Assembly (NCBI GenBank): GCA_036925085.1
Contig: JAUPFP010000011.1
Location: forward strand, 3,003,797-3,067,796
Reading direction: 5' to 3'
Origin: Brachycybe producta
Lineage: Eukaryota > Arthropoda > Diplopoda > Playtdesmida > Andrognathidae
DNA: 64,000 bases
The position numbers and the translations under genes are program-made. Position 1 is the stretch's first letter. Every line of letters begins with the position of its first letter. Below, piece after piece: positions 43,728 through 53,945 of the stretch. The notes beneath the pieces are model-generated. The model did not search any database, had not been told where the DNA came from, and saw only the letters and a list, made by a program, of their open reading frames with translations.

Positions 43728-43940
43728 TACTGTCAATCTGCGGAATCAGTTAATCTGCAGATTGCCTAGGCAACCTGCAAAACCACCAACCAACCTGCTA
43801 GTGAGTCAGCAAAATTCAATACATTGTAGTTGTTGAATTTTGCAGATTCGTCCACTAGCAGGTAAGTTGTTTTGCTGATTGCCTAGGCAATCTGCAGATT
43901 GACTGATTCCGCAGATTGACAGTAGTAACATATACATGGA
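43728..43940. mobile_element. Foldback with 65-bp near-perfect arms (CTGCAGATTGCCTAGG)
   Basis: GTATATGTTACTACTGTCAA...TCTGCAGATTGCCTAGGCAACCTGC pairs with GATTGCCTAGGCAATCTGCA...TTGACAGTAGTAACATATAC. Arms continue into AACCTGCTAGTGAGTC / GTCCACTAGCAGG, so nearly the whole 210 bp folds back. Confidence 0.9.
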
Positions 43941-44501
43941 AGAACAACCTGTCTGACAAGTGTCTGTATGCGTGACACACTATAATGACAACCTGTGTGT
44001 GTGTGTGTGTTTTTAACTTTCTAGTATGTAAGGCCTACATGTGGCCATTATGTGTTTTTCGAAAATTTTCAATCAAGTGAGATGATTGAGAGAACCCCAT
44101 TTCCTCTTCGCGTTATAATAAGCATAATGGATATTAAAAATAATAATTTCAGAACACTACGTCAACATCCCAACTGATGGCAATCAAAACATATTGCTTC
44201 TTTAAACACAATAGATAAATAACCTTCACCTTCAAATGCGTCACTTTGAATTCATTTTCATAACAGTAGATCAGTGATCTCACTGTCACTGACATTTATT
44301 TTTCATCATTCATTAGCATTTGTCGGTGGCCATTGTTTTTTTTATTATTCAAATGCAAAGTGATATTATGCATATTGCTCTCGTCACGTTCATGCAGCTA
44401 ATAATGCACAGCGTACATCATTACAGAAAAAAAAAATGAAATCAAAATGACATCACAGCCGGCGCCTTGTACCATAATGCATTGTGGTACGTCATAGTGG
44501 T
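43941..44501. other. Intergenic with nested inverted repeats
   Basis: A (GT)n run near 43995. The stretch 44395-44470 (CAGCTAATAATGCACAGCGTAC...ACAGAAAAA) is the left arm of a larger inverted repeat whose right arm is at about 44700-44745 and 44950-45010. The ACAGGC elements at 44502 and 44745 were inserted in it. Confidence 0.5.
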
Positions 44502-44697
44502 ACAGGCATATAAAGACAGGGACACGCAGACGTTTGCTCCGCCCTTTTATGAGCGTCAGACCAAATATCACGCAATTTAAAATTGAAAAGGGCGGAGCAT
44601 GTGACGTCAGACCACATAACAAACCAATTATTAGTTGCCAGTCCTCATAAAAGGGACGGAGGAAAACGTCTGCGTGTTCCTGTCTTTACTTGCCTAT
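44502..44697. mobile_element. ACAGGC palindromic element, family B, copy 7
   Basis: ACAGGCATATAAAGACAGGGACACGCAGACG pairs with CGTCTGCGTGTTCCTGTCTTTACTTGCCTAT. Flanks CATAGTGGT and CATGTTGGT match at 7 of 9 bases, a decayed 9-bp target duplication. Confidence 0.88.
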
Positions 44698-44744
44698 CAT
44701 GTTGGTGACGTCATTTTTCTGTAAGGCTGTATGCTGTGCATTAG

Positions 44745-44949
44745 ACAGGCAATTAGAAAACGGGATAAACAGAAGTTGGCTTCGCCCTTCTTATGACGAC
44801 TGGCAACTTCTAATTGGTTTGTTGTGTGGTTTGACGTTGAGAAGGGCGGAGCAAGTGACGGCAGACTACATAACCAACCAATTAGAAGTTGCGGTCGTCA
44901 TAAAAAGGGCAGAGCCAACTTCTGTTTATTCCGTTTTCTAATTGCCTGT
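44745..44949. mobile_element. ACAGGC palindromic element, family A, copy 5, perfect 9-bp target duplication
   Basis: GTGCATTAG flanks both ends (44736-44744, 44950-44958). The copy-specific word GGGATAAACAG in the left arm is mirrored as CTGTTTATTCC in the right arm. Confidence 0.93.
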
Positions 44950-45028
44950 GTGCATTAGCTGCATGAACGTTTACATTCATGCAGCTAATGTACAACATAC
45001 AGTCTTACAGCAAAGGAGCCTGAGGAGC

Positions 45029-45169
45029 ACAGGCAGTTTTGCATAGCACTAAAATTTCGTTTGCCCCGCCCCTTTATAACATCAGACCAAGTAACAAACC
45101 AATTTGAAATTGATGGAGCTCATAAAAGGGCGGGGCAAACAAAATCTTGGTGCTGGGCTGAACTGCCAT
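45029..45169. mobile_element. ACAGGC palindromic element, family B, copy 8 (short)
   Basis: ACAGGCAGTTTTGCATAGCAC...TTTCGTTTGCCCCGCCC pairs with GGGCGGGGCAAACAAAATC...GTGCTGGGCTGAACTGCC. Centre shortened. Confidence 0.82.
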
Positions 45170-45321
45170 AGGGATTGACGAAAAATTTTAAAATTGTCAT
45201 TATGTCTGATAAAAAGGGATAATATTTACATATTACATACAATAACTGAAATTCGCAATCTGTTTGCCTTCTTGATGTCAAATTTTTTGTGAAATATGTT
45301 AAAACACAATTTGACTGTAAT

Positions 45322-45416
45322 TCCTCGATAGTATACTAGTTAGTACCCCCCCCCCCCCCCCCCCCCCCCCCGGGCCTGTCACGCGAGAGACTGGGGTTCG
45401 ATTCCTCGTCGGAGAG
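45322..45416 (+). pseudogene. tRNA-Asp pseudogene with a 26-base C insertion
   Basis: TCCTCGATAGTATACTAGTTAGTA, then 26 C, then a CCTGTCACG anticodon loop (GTC) and GGGGTTCGATTCC box B, ending TCGGAGAG. The C run lies in the 5' anticodon-stem side and destroys the fold; box A is altered too (ACTAGTT for AGTGGTT). Confidence 0.85.
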
Positions 45417-45631
45417 GAACATTTTTTAAAATTTTATTTACAGGTAATTTAATTACCAAAAGTTTGCAACGTTTTCATTCTGATTTCTCTCACAATAGAG
45501 TTAGCTCAATTTCGTAAAAAGAATAAAAATGTAACATCGTATTTCTCTTACGAAATTGAGCTAATTATACTGTGAGAGAAAAAACAGAAAAAAATATCGC
45601 AAACTTCATCTGTAAATAAAACTAATCAGAA

Positions 45632-45666
45632 ATCCCCGGGGATACTAACCACTATACTATCGAGGA
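45632..45666 (-). pseudogene. 5'-half tRNA-Asp pseudogene
   Basis: On the minus strand TCCTCGATAGTATAGTGGTT followed by AGTATCCCCGGGGATT. Only the acceptor 5' strand and D arm remain; the anticodon and T arms are deleted. Confidence 0.85.
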
Positions 45667-45792
45667 TTTACATTTAGAAGCTTTTTTTTAAAGCTATTTC
45701 ACAAAAATTCAACATAAAAATGTAACATTTCAGAAATAATAGTTAGTTGAATTTTTGTGAAATATGTTTTAAAAAAAGCCTCCCAAAGTAAA

Positions 45793-45864
45793 TCCTCGAT
45801 AGTATAGTGGTTAGTATCCCCGCCTGTCACGCGGGAGACAGGGGATCGATTCCCCGTTGGGGAG
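45793..45864 (+). tRNA. tRNA-Asp (GTC), one T-arm change
   Basis: 72 nt. Acceptor TCCTCGA pairs with the 3' TTGGGGA side with wobble. D arm TAGTATAGTGGTTAGTA, anticodon stem CCCGC / GCGGG with loop CTGTCAC, anticodon GTC. The T loop reads ATCGATT instead of TTCGATT and the first T-stem pair is A-G, which also damages box B. It may be a decaying copy. Confidence 0.75.
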
Positions 45865-46088
45865 GACTTCTCTTTAATTTTGTTTACAGACAATTGATTA
45901 CCGAAAGTTTGCAATATTTACTTTCTGCTTTCTCTCGCAATAATTAGTTCAATTTCGTAAAAGAAATACAATGTTACATTTTTATTTCTTTTACGAAATT
46001 TAGCTAACTATTGTGAGAGAAAACATAATCAAAATATTCCAAACTTTCTGTAATCAATTGTCTGTAAATAAAATTTAAAAACAATTTC

Positions 46089-46161
46089 CTCCCCGACGGG
46101 AAATCGAACACCCGTACTCCCGCGTGACAATCAGGGATACTAACCACTATACTGTCGAGGA
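46089..46161 (-). tRNA. tRNA-Asp (GTC)-like copy, probably degenerate
   Basis: On the minus strand TCCTCGACAGTATAGTGGTT..., loop TTGTCAC with anticodon GTC, ending TCGGGGAG. The 5' anticodon-stem strand reads CCTGA against GCGGG, so two pairs are lost, and box B reads GTTCGATTTCC with an extra T. It shares the CCCTGATTG variant with the copy at 46286. Confidence 0.6.
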
Positions 46162-46285
46162 CTTAAGTTTGGAAGTTTTTTTTAAAACATATTTCACAAA
46201 AATTCAACATAAAAATGCAACATTTCAGAATTAATTTATTTTGAATTATTGTGTAATATGTTAAAAAAAACCTTCCAAATGTAAA

Positions 46286-46357
46286 TCCTCGATAGTATAG
46301 TGGTTAGTATCCCTGATTGTCACGCGGGAGAAAGGGGTTCGATTCCCCGTCGGGGAG
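46286..46357 (+). tRNA. tRNA-Asp (GTC), intact promoter boxes but weakened anticodon stem
   Basis: 72 nt. Acceptor TCCTCGA / TCGGGGA with discriminator G, box A TAGTATAGTGG and box B GGTTCGATTCC are intact. The anticodon stem 5' strand is CCTGA against GCGGG (one mismatch, one wobble). The anticodon is GTC. It could be transcribed by RNA polymerase III; whether it is charged is unknown. Confidence 0.7.
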
Positions 46358-46639
46358 GAAAGATTTTTAAATTTTATTTACAGACAATTACTGAAATTTC
46401 AAAATATTTTTGATTCTGTTCTCTTTTATAACAGTTATAAGGAAATTTCTTAGAAAATGTTAAAATTTTGATGTCTGTGTATTTTAAGTTTTAAAATACA
46501 CCTAATTCCCTAAGTGGCTGTGTTGAGATGTGTAAGTGCACCACGATCATGGCAACGCAGAGAACGTCTGCAGTGGGCGTGTATGGCCATGATCTAAAAC
46601 GTTATTTAAACAAGGCTAAACTAAGAAACACACAAGGCA

Positions 46640-47215
46640 TACAATACTTTTGCACTGCATCATGGTTTAAAGCTTATAACTTTATTTTAAGCGTTTCATG
46701 ATTGGTGCTTTGAGTTGCTAAGCTTTGAAAAGTTGAACAATTTGAAAGCTAGCTTCACGTTCTGGCGAAAGCAAAAAACCGAAGCTCTGACATCATCATT
46801 CTTGAAGCTTTGCAGACTGCTTTGCCGCTTAGCAAGGGAGTATAAACCAAGCCAAACTCTAACAACAACAAAAACTCAACCACATTACCCTGGAAAACTC
46901 AAGGCGCGGATAAACCAAGAATGCAAACCGTTCGAGAGCTGTTCACAAACAGAAACAGACCCCGGTTAATTTACACGGGAGCTCGCAGAGCAAACAGTTC
47001 TAGAGCTGTTTGTGAACTTGTAAAAAGTTTGCTCCTGGTACAAAATGGTTCGTTCTCGAACATCTGCCAAACAGCGAACCCGATCTAAACGACCCGACTC
47101 TCCGAAGGCAAAAATCTGAAGCCCTGCTGCCCTGACATCATTTTTGAAGCTTTGCAAGTTGCTTCGCCGCTTGAGCTATGGAGTATAAACCAAACCTTAA
47201 CATTCAGAGCTTGGC
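46640..47215. repeat. Family K copies 2 and 3 around a GTTCGAGAGCTGTTC inverted repeat
   Basis: 46660-46860 and 47085-47215 hold the AAGCTTTGC family in opposite senses (AGCAAGGGAGTATAAACC and GGAGTATAAACCAAACC ends). Between them, 46920-47080 has GTTCGAGAGCTGTTCACAAAC with inverted AGTTCTAGAGCTGTTTGTGAAC, a motif also found at 56530-56850 and 57186-57290. Confidence 0.6.
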
Positions 47216-48140
47216 TTGGTTTAGCAATTTCATAAAACAGTGAGTTTATTGGCTTCGTGAGTCTTTTTGGGTTTCATTGCCTCATCATTTCAAAACTGGC
47301 GATGGCCATTTGAAAACACTATTTATCATTTACTGCATCAGCCATCTTGGTACAAATGAAACAAGATAACCAACCATGTAAGGAGTCCTAGCAAAGGCTG
47401 TTAGAACCGTAACAATAATTTGATACTCTACTCGAGCATGAGATAACGGCTTCATATAAAATATCTCTATCTCAACAACAACAAAAAAAAACGTGACCAC
47501 AAAAAGCGTCACATAGATATCTTGATAAGTAACAAGATATAGGCCTATATACATGTATATCACAGTCGACAGAATCCGTGACATCAGAAAATCTTGTGGC
47601 TAAATTTAATAAGGCACATGTACCAAAAAAAAAAAAAAAACATAATCCTCCTCACCGTCATGTCTCATTCAATCATTATAATTCAAACCCTCTGTGAGAG
47701 TCTCATATGACTATAATGATGATGACTTTTTACAACTTGAACCATGAACAAAAGAAGTACTTGGTGGCACTTTTCTCAATAGACAACATGCTGCTTAAGC
47801 ATGCGGAAGATGAATGTTGGCATCAAAAACTAATAATGATGATGACTGAGAGATTAATACTTACTAGTACTAGATTATATATATAGAACCTTCCTTCCGC
47901 CTAGTTTCTTGTTCAAATGACACAATGCAAATGACAAGTTCTGAGATTTTACACTAGAATAGTTACAAAATAAAAAATAAAATCCCCCCCTGCAAAGAAC
48001 AATATGTCAAGACAATCAATTGTGGTTACGAGGTAACACAATCAAATGAAAATTTTAAGTACAAACTATATGTAACTACCATAGCGTACAGTTGACATTA
48101 TTGGAAGTAGGCATAAAAAGAAGTAATGTGTATCAACTTA
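47216..48140. other. Intergenic, no gene seen
   Basis: AT-rich. The minus-strand open frame 47330-47584 is hydrophobic but has no recognisable family or splice context. An A run lies near 47625-47640. Confidence 0.45.
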
Positions 48141-48142
48141 AG

Positions 48143-48364
48143 AGGCTACATACACATCACAAAATTACTTCAAAAAATCTCCGCAAAAGAGCGCTAGCAT
48201 CGTTTTTCTATTGAGTCCATTAAAAGAAGAAACGTTAGTTTTTAAAATACACAGACTCGCGGTAATGTTTTTTTTTATATTTAAAGTTTTCCAATATTAA
48301 GTTTTCAAAGTGCAATGTGCACCTTAAATATATGCTAATCGAGTGATAGAATGACAAAAAAAAA
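48143..48364. mobile_element. Foldback family F, copy 7 (left arm only)
   Basis: TTAAGAGGCTACATACACATCAC to GATCGAGTGATAGAATGACA, then it is cut by an unrelated tandem repeat at 48365. Confidence 0.85.
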
Positions 48365-48900
48365 GTTTCAAGCTTTTTGGGACTTCTGAGGCCAATTGAG
48401 CGCCCTCCTGAGGCATTTTTAGAGCTTTCAAATATTTTTCGACTTTTGGCCGTTTATTGAAAAAAGCCAAACACTATAGACTTTTTTGTCCCATTTTTTC
48501 AAATTTTAAAAATTCTTGAATCCTTGTGCGTTTTCAAGCTTTTTGGGACTTCTGAGGCCAGTTGAGCACTCCCGAGGCATTTTTAGAGCTTTTAAATATC
48601 TTTCCACTTTTGGCCGTTTTTTGAAAAAAAGCCAAACACTATAGACTTGGCCTTTTGACACCTTTTTTGAATTTTTAAAAATTCTTGAATCCTGGTGCTT
48701 TTTCCAGCTATTTGGGACTTCTGGGGCCAATTGAGTGCTCCTGAGGCACTTTTAAAGCTTTTAGAACATTTAAATATCTTTCCACTTTTTGCCGTTTTTT
48801 GAAAAAAAGCCTAACACTATAGACTTTTTTGTCCCATTTTTTCAAATTTTAAAAATTCTTGAATCCTTGTGCTTTTTCCAAGCTTTTTGAGACAACATTA
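48365..48900. repeat. Tandem repeat, about 166-185 bp unit, just over three copies
   Basis: CAAGCTTTTTGGGACTTCTG recurs at about 48369, 48535, 48704 (variant) and 48889 (variant). Each unit has GGCCAATTGAGC, GAGGCATTTTTAGAGC, TTTTGGCCGTTTTTTGAAAA and AACACTATAGACTT. No coding sense. Confidence 0.9.
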
Positions 48901-49556
48901 AAAAATGGCTTTGGAAAAGGGGGGGCGACAGCACCGCCTTGCCCTTATGTGCGGGCGCCCATGCCAATTACACAGCATCAGTAAGCACTTGCAAAACTTT
49001 GAACTACTTTTTCTATTCACTTCATCTGTGAAGTGCACCATATATCACATGTCAAAAGAATCAAGTTTTAATCTTACATACATCTTACGATCAAAAACAA
49101 TATTTTAAGTGGCTTTACTTTAATTACGTAGGACCCAATGTAGCAGCTAGCAATATGCATTACTAGTTAGTATAAACAAGAATTCTGAAAACTAGGCTTT
49201 AGATTTACATTAAAAAAACATAAGCCACTCCACTCTCTCAAGAAAGCGAGCAAGAAAAAAAAAGAATCGATCAAACACCAGACAGAAAAGGAGAAAATCA
49301 AGCTGTTATATACCGGTATAAATAAATAATGCCGGTAATAATGTTCAGCATATGCCGCCTTTCATTTTTTTTTTGCTTTTATATAAGCAAATTATGCATA
49401 ATATATTTGAAAACTTTCTCCGTAACAAATTAACATGACTGAAGACACTGGAGCAATACATAAAAAGCCTAGAAAAGTTCACATACTTTGTTTGGCATAA
49501 ATTATAAATTTTCATAACAGTCACAACGACCGAAAACCTAAACTTTCATGAAACAG
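48901..49556. other. Intergenic, nothing recognised
   Basis: It starts with a G run and GCGGGCGCCCATGCC that resembles a transposon end. The rest is AT-rich without exons. Confidence 0.45.
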
Positions 49557-49564
49557 GTGCATTC

Positions 49565-49715
49565 ACAGGCAAAGTGTAGTCATCACTATAGCTTTTCGTT
49601 TACTCCGCCCTTTTAGAAGCGTCATCAATTTATAATTGGTTGATATTTGATCTGACGCTCATAAAAGGGCGGGGCAAACGAAAAGCTATCATGATGGCTA
49701 TATACACTTGCCTGT
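49565..49715. mobile_element. ACAGGC palindromic element, family B, copy 9, near-perfect target duplication
   Basis: Private arms ACAGGCAAAGTGTAGTCATC...TATAGCTTTTCG and CGAAAAGCTATCATGATGGC...ACACTTGCCTGT. Flanks are GGTGCATTC and GGTGCATAC (8 of 9). The next ACAGGC element begins within this right flank. Confidence 0.88.
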
Positions 49716-49722
49716 GGTGCAT

Positions 49723-49861
49723 ACAGGCAATTAGAAAACGGGATGAACAGAAGTTGGCTCCGCCCTTTTTATGACGAACGGCAACTTCTGATTGGTTTGT
49801 TGTGTGGTTCGACGTTGAAAAGAGCGAAGCATTTGACGTCAGACTACATAAACCAACCAAT
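49723..49861. mobile_element. ACAGGC palindromic element, family A, copy 6, right-truncated
   Basis: ACAGGCAATTAGAAAACGGGATGAACAGAAG...TTTGACGTCAGACTACATAAACCAACCAAT, then it stops; the right arm is missing. Confidence 0.82.
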
Positions 49862-50327
49862 ATAATATATTTTAATTTGCACTTGATATATGAACTATGT
49901 ATGTATGCATCTGCAACATTTCCATAAACGTGAACAGAATTAAAAATTATTAGGCGTTACAGAATATACAAGTCCACAGCGTCAATGTTATTTGTATTTT
50001 TTTTAAACTAAAACGTGTTTTGCTGCTTTTGCTTTGTTCCATAATAAAATTCCATACATATATAGTCAAGTGGTATAGTTAAAGAAACTCTTTATGTATA
50101 TGTAGTTATGCTAGTTAACGTGTTAAGTTCGTAATTAACCCAAACCTGTGAAAATTATAAACTGAACAGGTTTTCTTTTCTTTCCTTTTTAACCGAATAT
50201 TACAAGAAATAATAACAATAAAAAAAAGAAATACAGATGGTGCAGAAAATGCACATTTAAAAGATTCTTTTCTCACCAAATCTTTTCTCTTTCTCTCTCT
50301 CTCTCTCAACTGCATTTTTGTATAGAA

Positions 50328-50695
50328 GATACATGCATGTCAAACTCGTGGCCCGCGGGCCGCATGCGGCCCACAACGAACATCTTTGCGGCCCAGCCCC
50401 TGTGAGATCCAGGATTACTGACATTCACCTTGGGTCAGTTTTGAAAGTAATCACTGCGAACAAGATTTCTCCCCGAAGTAATAGGAAAGATGGTAGCAGA
50501 GAAGAGATACCAAGTGTCACATGTGGGAAGAAAACATTAATTTTACCGTTGTTCTTGTTCTTTTTTCTACTGTTGTACTGTTCGAAATAAACCTTACGTT
50601 TCTATAAAAATTAAAGTTTTTTTTTTTTTGTGGCCCACATAAACTAAGACCTTGTTTATTTGGCCCGTGTTAGCCTTTGAGTTTAACATGCTTGG
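50328..50695 (+). mobile_element. hAT-like remnant with a piece of transposase C-terminus
   Basis: The left end ATGTCAAACTCGTGGCCCGC and the right end GGCCCGTGTTAGCCTTTGAG then TTTAACATG are inverted. Inside, in the + frame, PVRSRITDIHLGSVLKVITA resembles the SRLTDEHL...LRIATT segment near the C-terminus of hAT transposases related to the GTF2IRD2/ZBED group. The reading frame is short (ends at 50590) and the catalytic part is absent, so it is a non-autonomous remnant. Confidence 0.55.
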
Positions 50696-50926
50696 TCTAC
50701 AAGGTAGTAGTAAGTAGTAGTCAGTCAAGATAAAATCTTTTTTTTAACGATGTGACAGTAGCTTATAACCACTTATAGATGTTCTTTCTCTCTTACAGAT
50801 GGGACTGAGATTCGCAAGCTTTTCCCATGGACAAAAAAAGCCAACAAGTCATGGATTCTTTTGTTAATCAAACATAAATTATGTTAAAAGTGCTGGAGTT
50901 TTTCTTCTAGCTCAGTTTCTCACTTA

Positions 50927-51523
50927 AAGAAACCATTAAATCTAGAAATTTTCTACATAAAAAAGTACTTTCTTAATTAAAAAAAACAAACTTCAAAATG
51001 AATCGGTATTTGGTAGAAACTTAAAATTTCAGATAGATGCGCCACCAAACAACATGAATTGGAACTAAAGCAATAAAAAGTATACTCCTCTACTCGAAAA
51101 ATATCGATATATCGATATTTAAGCCTTTTGCCTATGTTATCACCTCACGTTACTTTTAATTCACTATTCAAATACATGTATTTTCTACTCATTTCAAAGT
51201 ACTTATAGGATTTAATATTGAAATTATCCCACCTGCCATGTGGCTCTCGAGTTGAATGGAATGTTGTATTGAGTTTAATATGACTAGGGAATACATGTAT
51301 TTGTTTAAGGAATTATGGGAATGTGAAATGACAACATTTGCCACTAAATTGAAATTTAAAATGGCGTTGTTTGGTAACTAATAAAAGTCACTTCATTTTT
51401 TAAGTTTTTTTTTATAATTTTAATGTCTTATTTTTAATTTTAAAAATTATTTCAGCAATCGTTGGGTAAGTCTTGACGATATTTCAACAAAAAATCCTGG
51501 GGGTAATGGTCTCTTTAAAAACT
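50927..51523. mobile_element. Foldback family O, copy 3
   Basis: AAAGAAACCATTAAATCTAGAAATTTTC...GATAGATGCGCCACCAAACAAC to AATGGCGTTGTTTGGTAAC...CCTGGGGGTAATGGTCTCTTTAAA, matching 41308-41905. Confidence 0.75.
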
Positions 51524-51664
51524 TTCAAGATCACTGCCTAGTAGCCTAGAACAATGCACAAAACTATTGAAATTGCTTCCCAAGTAAAGCCTGGAACACA
51601 CACGCGGAATTCGGCAAAGGAAAAAGATAATAGAAAAAGGAAAGAAAAAAGTTATTTTCTTTTT

Positions 51665-52208
51665 CTGATCGAGTAATAGAATGACAAAAAATCGGTAAGT
51701 GCGGTTATATTTTTAAAAACTATTTATAAATCGCGAATATCTAACTCTTTATCTTTAAACTCCATTGAGTACGCGCTCTTAAGCAACAAAAAAAAATCCA
51801 TTAAAATGCTCGTAAAAATAATTTTTAGAAAAAAAAAATCAGCACGTGCGCCAATATGTTGGCTTCACGGTGGTTTAATTTTGGTTTTTTAAAATTATTT
51901 TTACGTATTTTTACAAACATTTCAATGGATGTTTTTTTGTTATTTAAGCGTAGGCCTACTCAATGGAATTTAACATACGAGTTAGAAATTAGTTAGTCTT
52001 TTAAGTCTATATTTAAGGCTCACATTGCACTTTGAAAACTTAATATTGGACAAGTTTAAATATGAAAAATAAACATATTACCGCGAGTTTGTATATTTTA
52101 AAAATAAACATTTTTTCTTTAACATTGGGTCTATGAGCTCAATAGAAAAACGATGCTAGCGCTCTTTGCGGAGATTTTTTCGAAGTAATTTAGTGATGTA
52201 GCCTCTTA
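51665..52208. mobile_element. Foldback family F, copy 8 (left end missing)
   Basis: Begins TGATCGAGTAATAGAATGAC and ends AGTGATGTAGCCTCTTAA next to TTAA. The centre has CACGTGCGCCAATATGTTGG. Confidence 0.85.
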
Positions 52209-53550
52209 ATAGCCAAGAGAATAAAAAGTACTACAATCTTAACTTCTTTTGTTCACATTTTGTTACTTGTCTCTCCTATCATCTTCAGAGAAATAACACA
52301 GGGCTCTTTTTCCAAATTAAATTAAATCTCTCATGAACTTCCCTCAGTTGAATATAAACAGAATCACACACACAAAATGCCATTGCCATTTGTACTTTGC
52401 ATAAAATATTCAGTTAAAAGACTTGAAATTCTCTACTTTTTAGATTGTATCTGCTGCAAATCTACATACAGAGGCTTGCTCTCTGTCAATGTACGAATTC
52501 ATTAACTTACAGCAGGTCCTATTTACCACAGAACTTTCAACTTCACTGACAATGAACTAACTGTATGCAATGCAACTCGTAAAATTTCTGAATTCGATTA
52601 TACTGAAAGCATACCGCATGACGTCCTGCATGCAGCTCATTTTAGAATGGAAACATTTTTTTTTAACAAACTTGAGGCTATGTTTATGGCCTATGCTGAT
52701 AAAAATGAGAAGGATACTAAAATCGTTAAGCAGAAATTTTATTTGAAGCGTCACACATTTTAGGAAAGTAAACAAGTTTGTTTGCAGGTTTACACTGTGT
52801 AGGAAATCTATACTAGAAACCTACATAAAGCCCATGGGCCGTCGTTTTTATATTAAAGGCCTGGTGGGCTTCGTGGGTTTGGTGGCCTTTGTGGGCATCA
52901 CGGGTTTGGAAGGCTGTTTCATCATTTCTCTCATGCGGTTCTTTACAAATGTAGGCCTATAGAGCTGAACCACATATTATTTCACACATTAATAAAAGTA
53001 TAACATATTCCTCACTGACCAATCAATAAAATAAACATATTAAAACCGTTAATGGGGCAGTTTCTTTTCTTGGTAAGCATGCGAACTTGTGAACCATTTA
53101 GTGTGGGAATCAGAAACCTACACAAAGCCCATGGGATGGTGGGCTTTTGGGCTGGGCTTGGATCGGCATATTTATGTTATGGGCCTGGTGGGCTTCGTGG
53201 GCCTGGTGGGCTGGGCCCAGCATAAAGTCTCATGGGCTGGGCTTCAAATTTTTACTCAATGTAGGGATCTACCCCTATACTTTACAAAGAAACTGCCCTT
53301 CAAAAAGCATGGGCGTTTATAACCAGCCTCAACTCTAGAGGTCTTGGCGCCCCTATGCAAAAGTTAAATGTGGCGCCATGATATGGGCATGCAAAATGAA
53401 ACAAATACACGCCTACTGCCATCTAGTGGTAACGTGTCACATTATGACAGGCGTTGTAACTTCATCAATAGCCGCCATTTTCTAATATCAAAATTTTTAT
53501 TTCACGGCGTTCCTACAGAGCAGCGCCCCGATGCTTTGCATCACTTGCTT
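52209..53550. other. Intergenic with a duplicated GGGCCTGGTGGGCTTCGTGGG segment
   Basis: 52820-52910 and 53110-53230 share ACCTACA(T/C)AAAGCCCATGGG followed by ATATT/TATGTTA...GGCCTGGTGGGCTTCGTGG. This is a direct repeat, perhaps two copies of a short element. No gene is supported; open frames through it are short and repetitive. Confidence 0.55.
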
Positions 53551-53567
53551 ATGGCGCAATTCACACT

Positions 53568-53945
53568 AGGCTGGTTTACAAGCCGCTGGTTGCTGCTGGC
53601 TATTAGCAGCAACAGCAAGCAGTGGCTGCTTTGGGTTTACAATTGCCCAATCACTGCTGGTATTAGTAGCGCAAGTCATCCAATCACTGTCGTGCAAAAA
53701 CACAAAATCTAAGAACAACCAACCCAAGCAGTGGAGTTTCAACTACCCACTAGTGCCTTTACTGGCAACAAAGGGCTCACACTAGCTGGTAGCAGCAGGA
53801 AGGGAGTAACATGACCAGCTGCTGTTAAAATCACTAGCGTGTTGGAGAAAGCAGCTGCTGGTAGCAGTTCACACTATGCTGCTAGAGGGCTGCAACCAGC
53901 CAGCAGCAACCAGTGGCTTGTAAACCAGCCTACTGTGACACCAGA
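53568..53945. mobile_element. Foldback with AGGCTGGTTTACAAGCC arms
   Basis: CACACTAGGCTGGTTTACAAGCCGCTGGTTGCTGCTGGC pairs with GCCAGCAGCAACCAGTGGCTTGTAAACCAGCCTACTGTG. AGCAGC/GCTGCT words recur inside. It is not coding, although short open frames cross it. Confidence 0.8.

Larger units (their letters stand above)
45240..46410. repeat. Tandem array of about 480-bp units, each holding two opposed tRNA-Asp copies
   Basis: The unit is [tRNA +, palindromic spacer 1, tRNA -, palindromic spacer 2]. Plus-strand tRNA starts are at 45322, 45793 and 46286 (spacing 471 and 493). Minus-strand copies have 5' ends at 45666 and 46161 (spacing 495). Spacer 1 has TTATTTACAG...TTTCTCTCACAATA mirrored by TATTGTGAGAGAAA...CTGTAAATAA. 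Spacer 2 has TTTCACAAAAATTCAACATA mirrored by TGAATTTTTGTGAAATATG. About 2.4 units are present. Confidence 0.9.
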
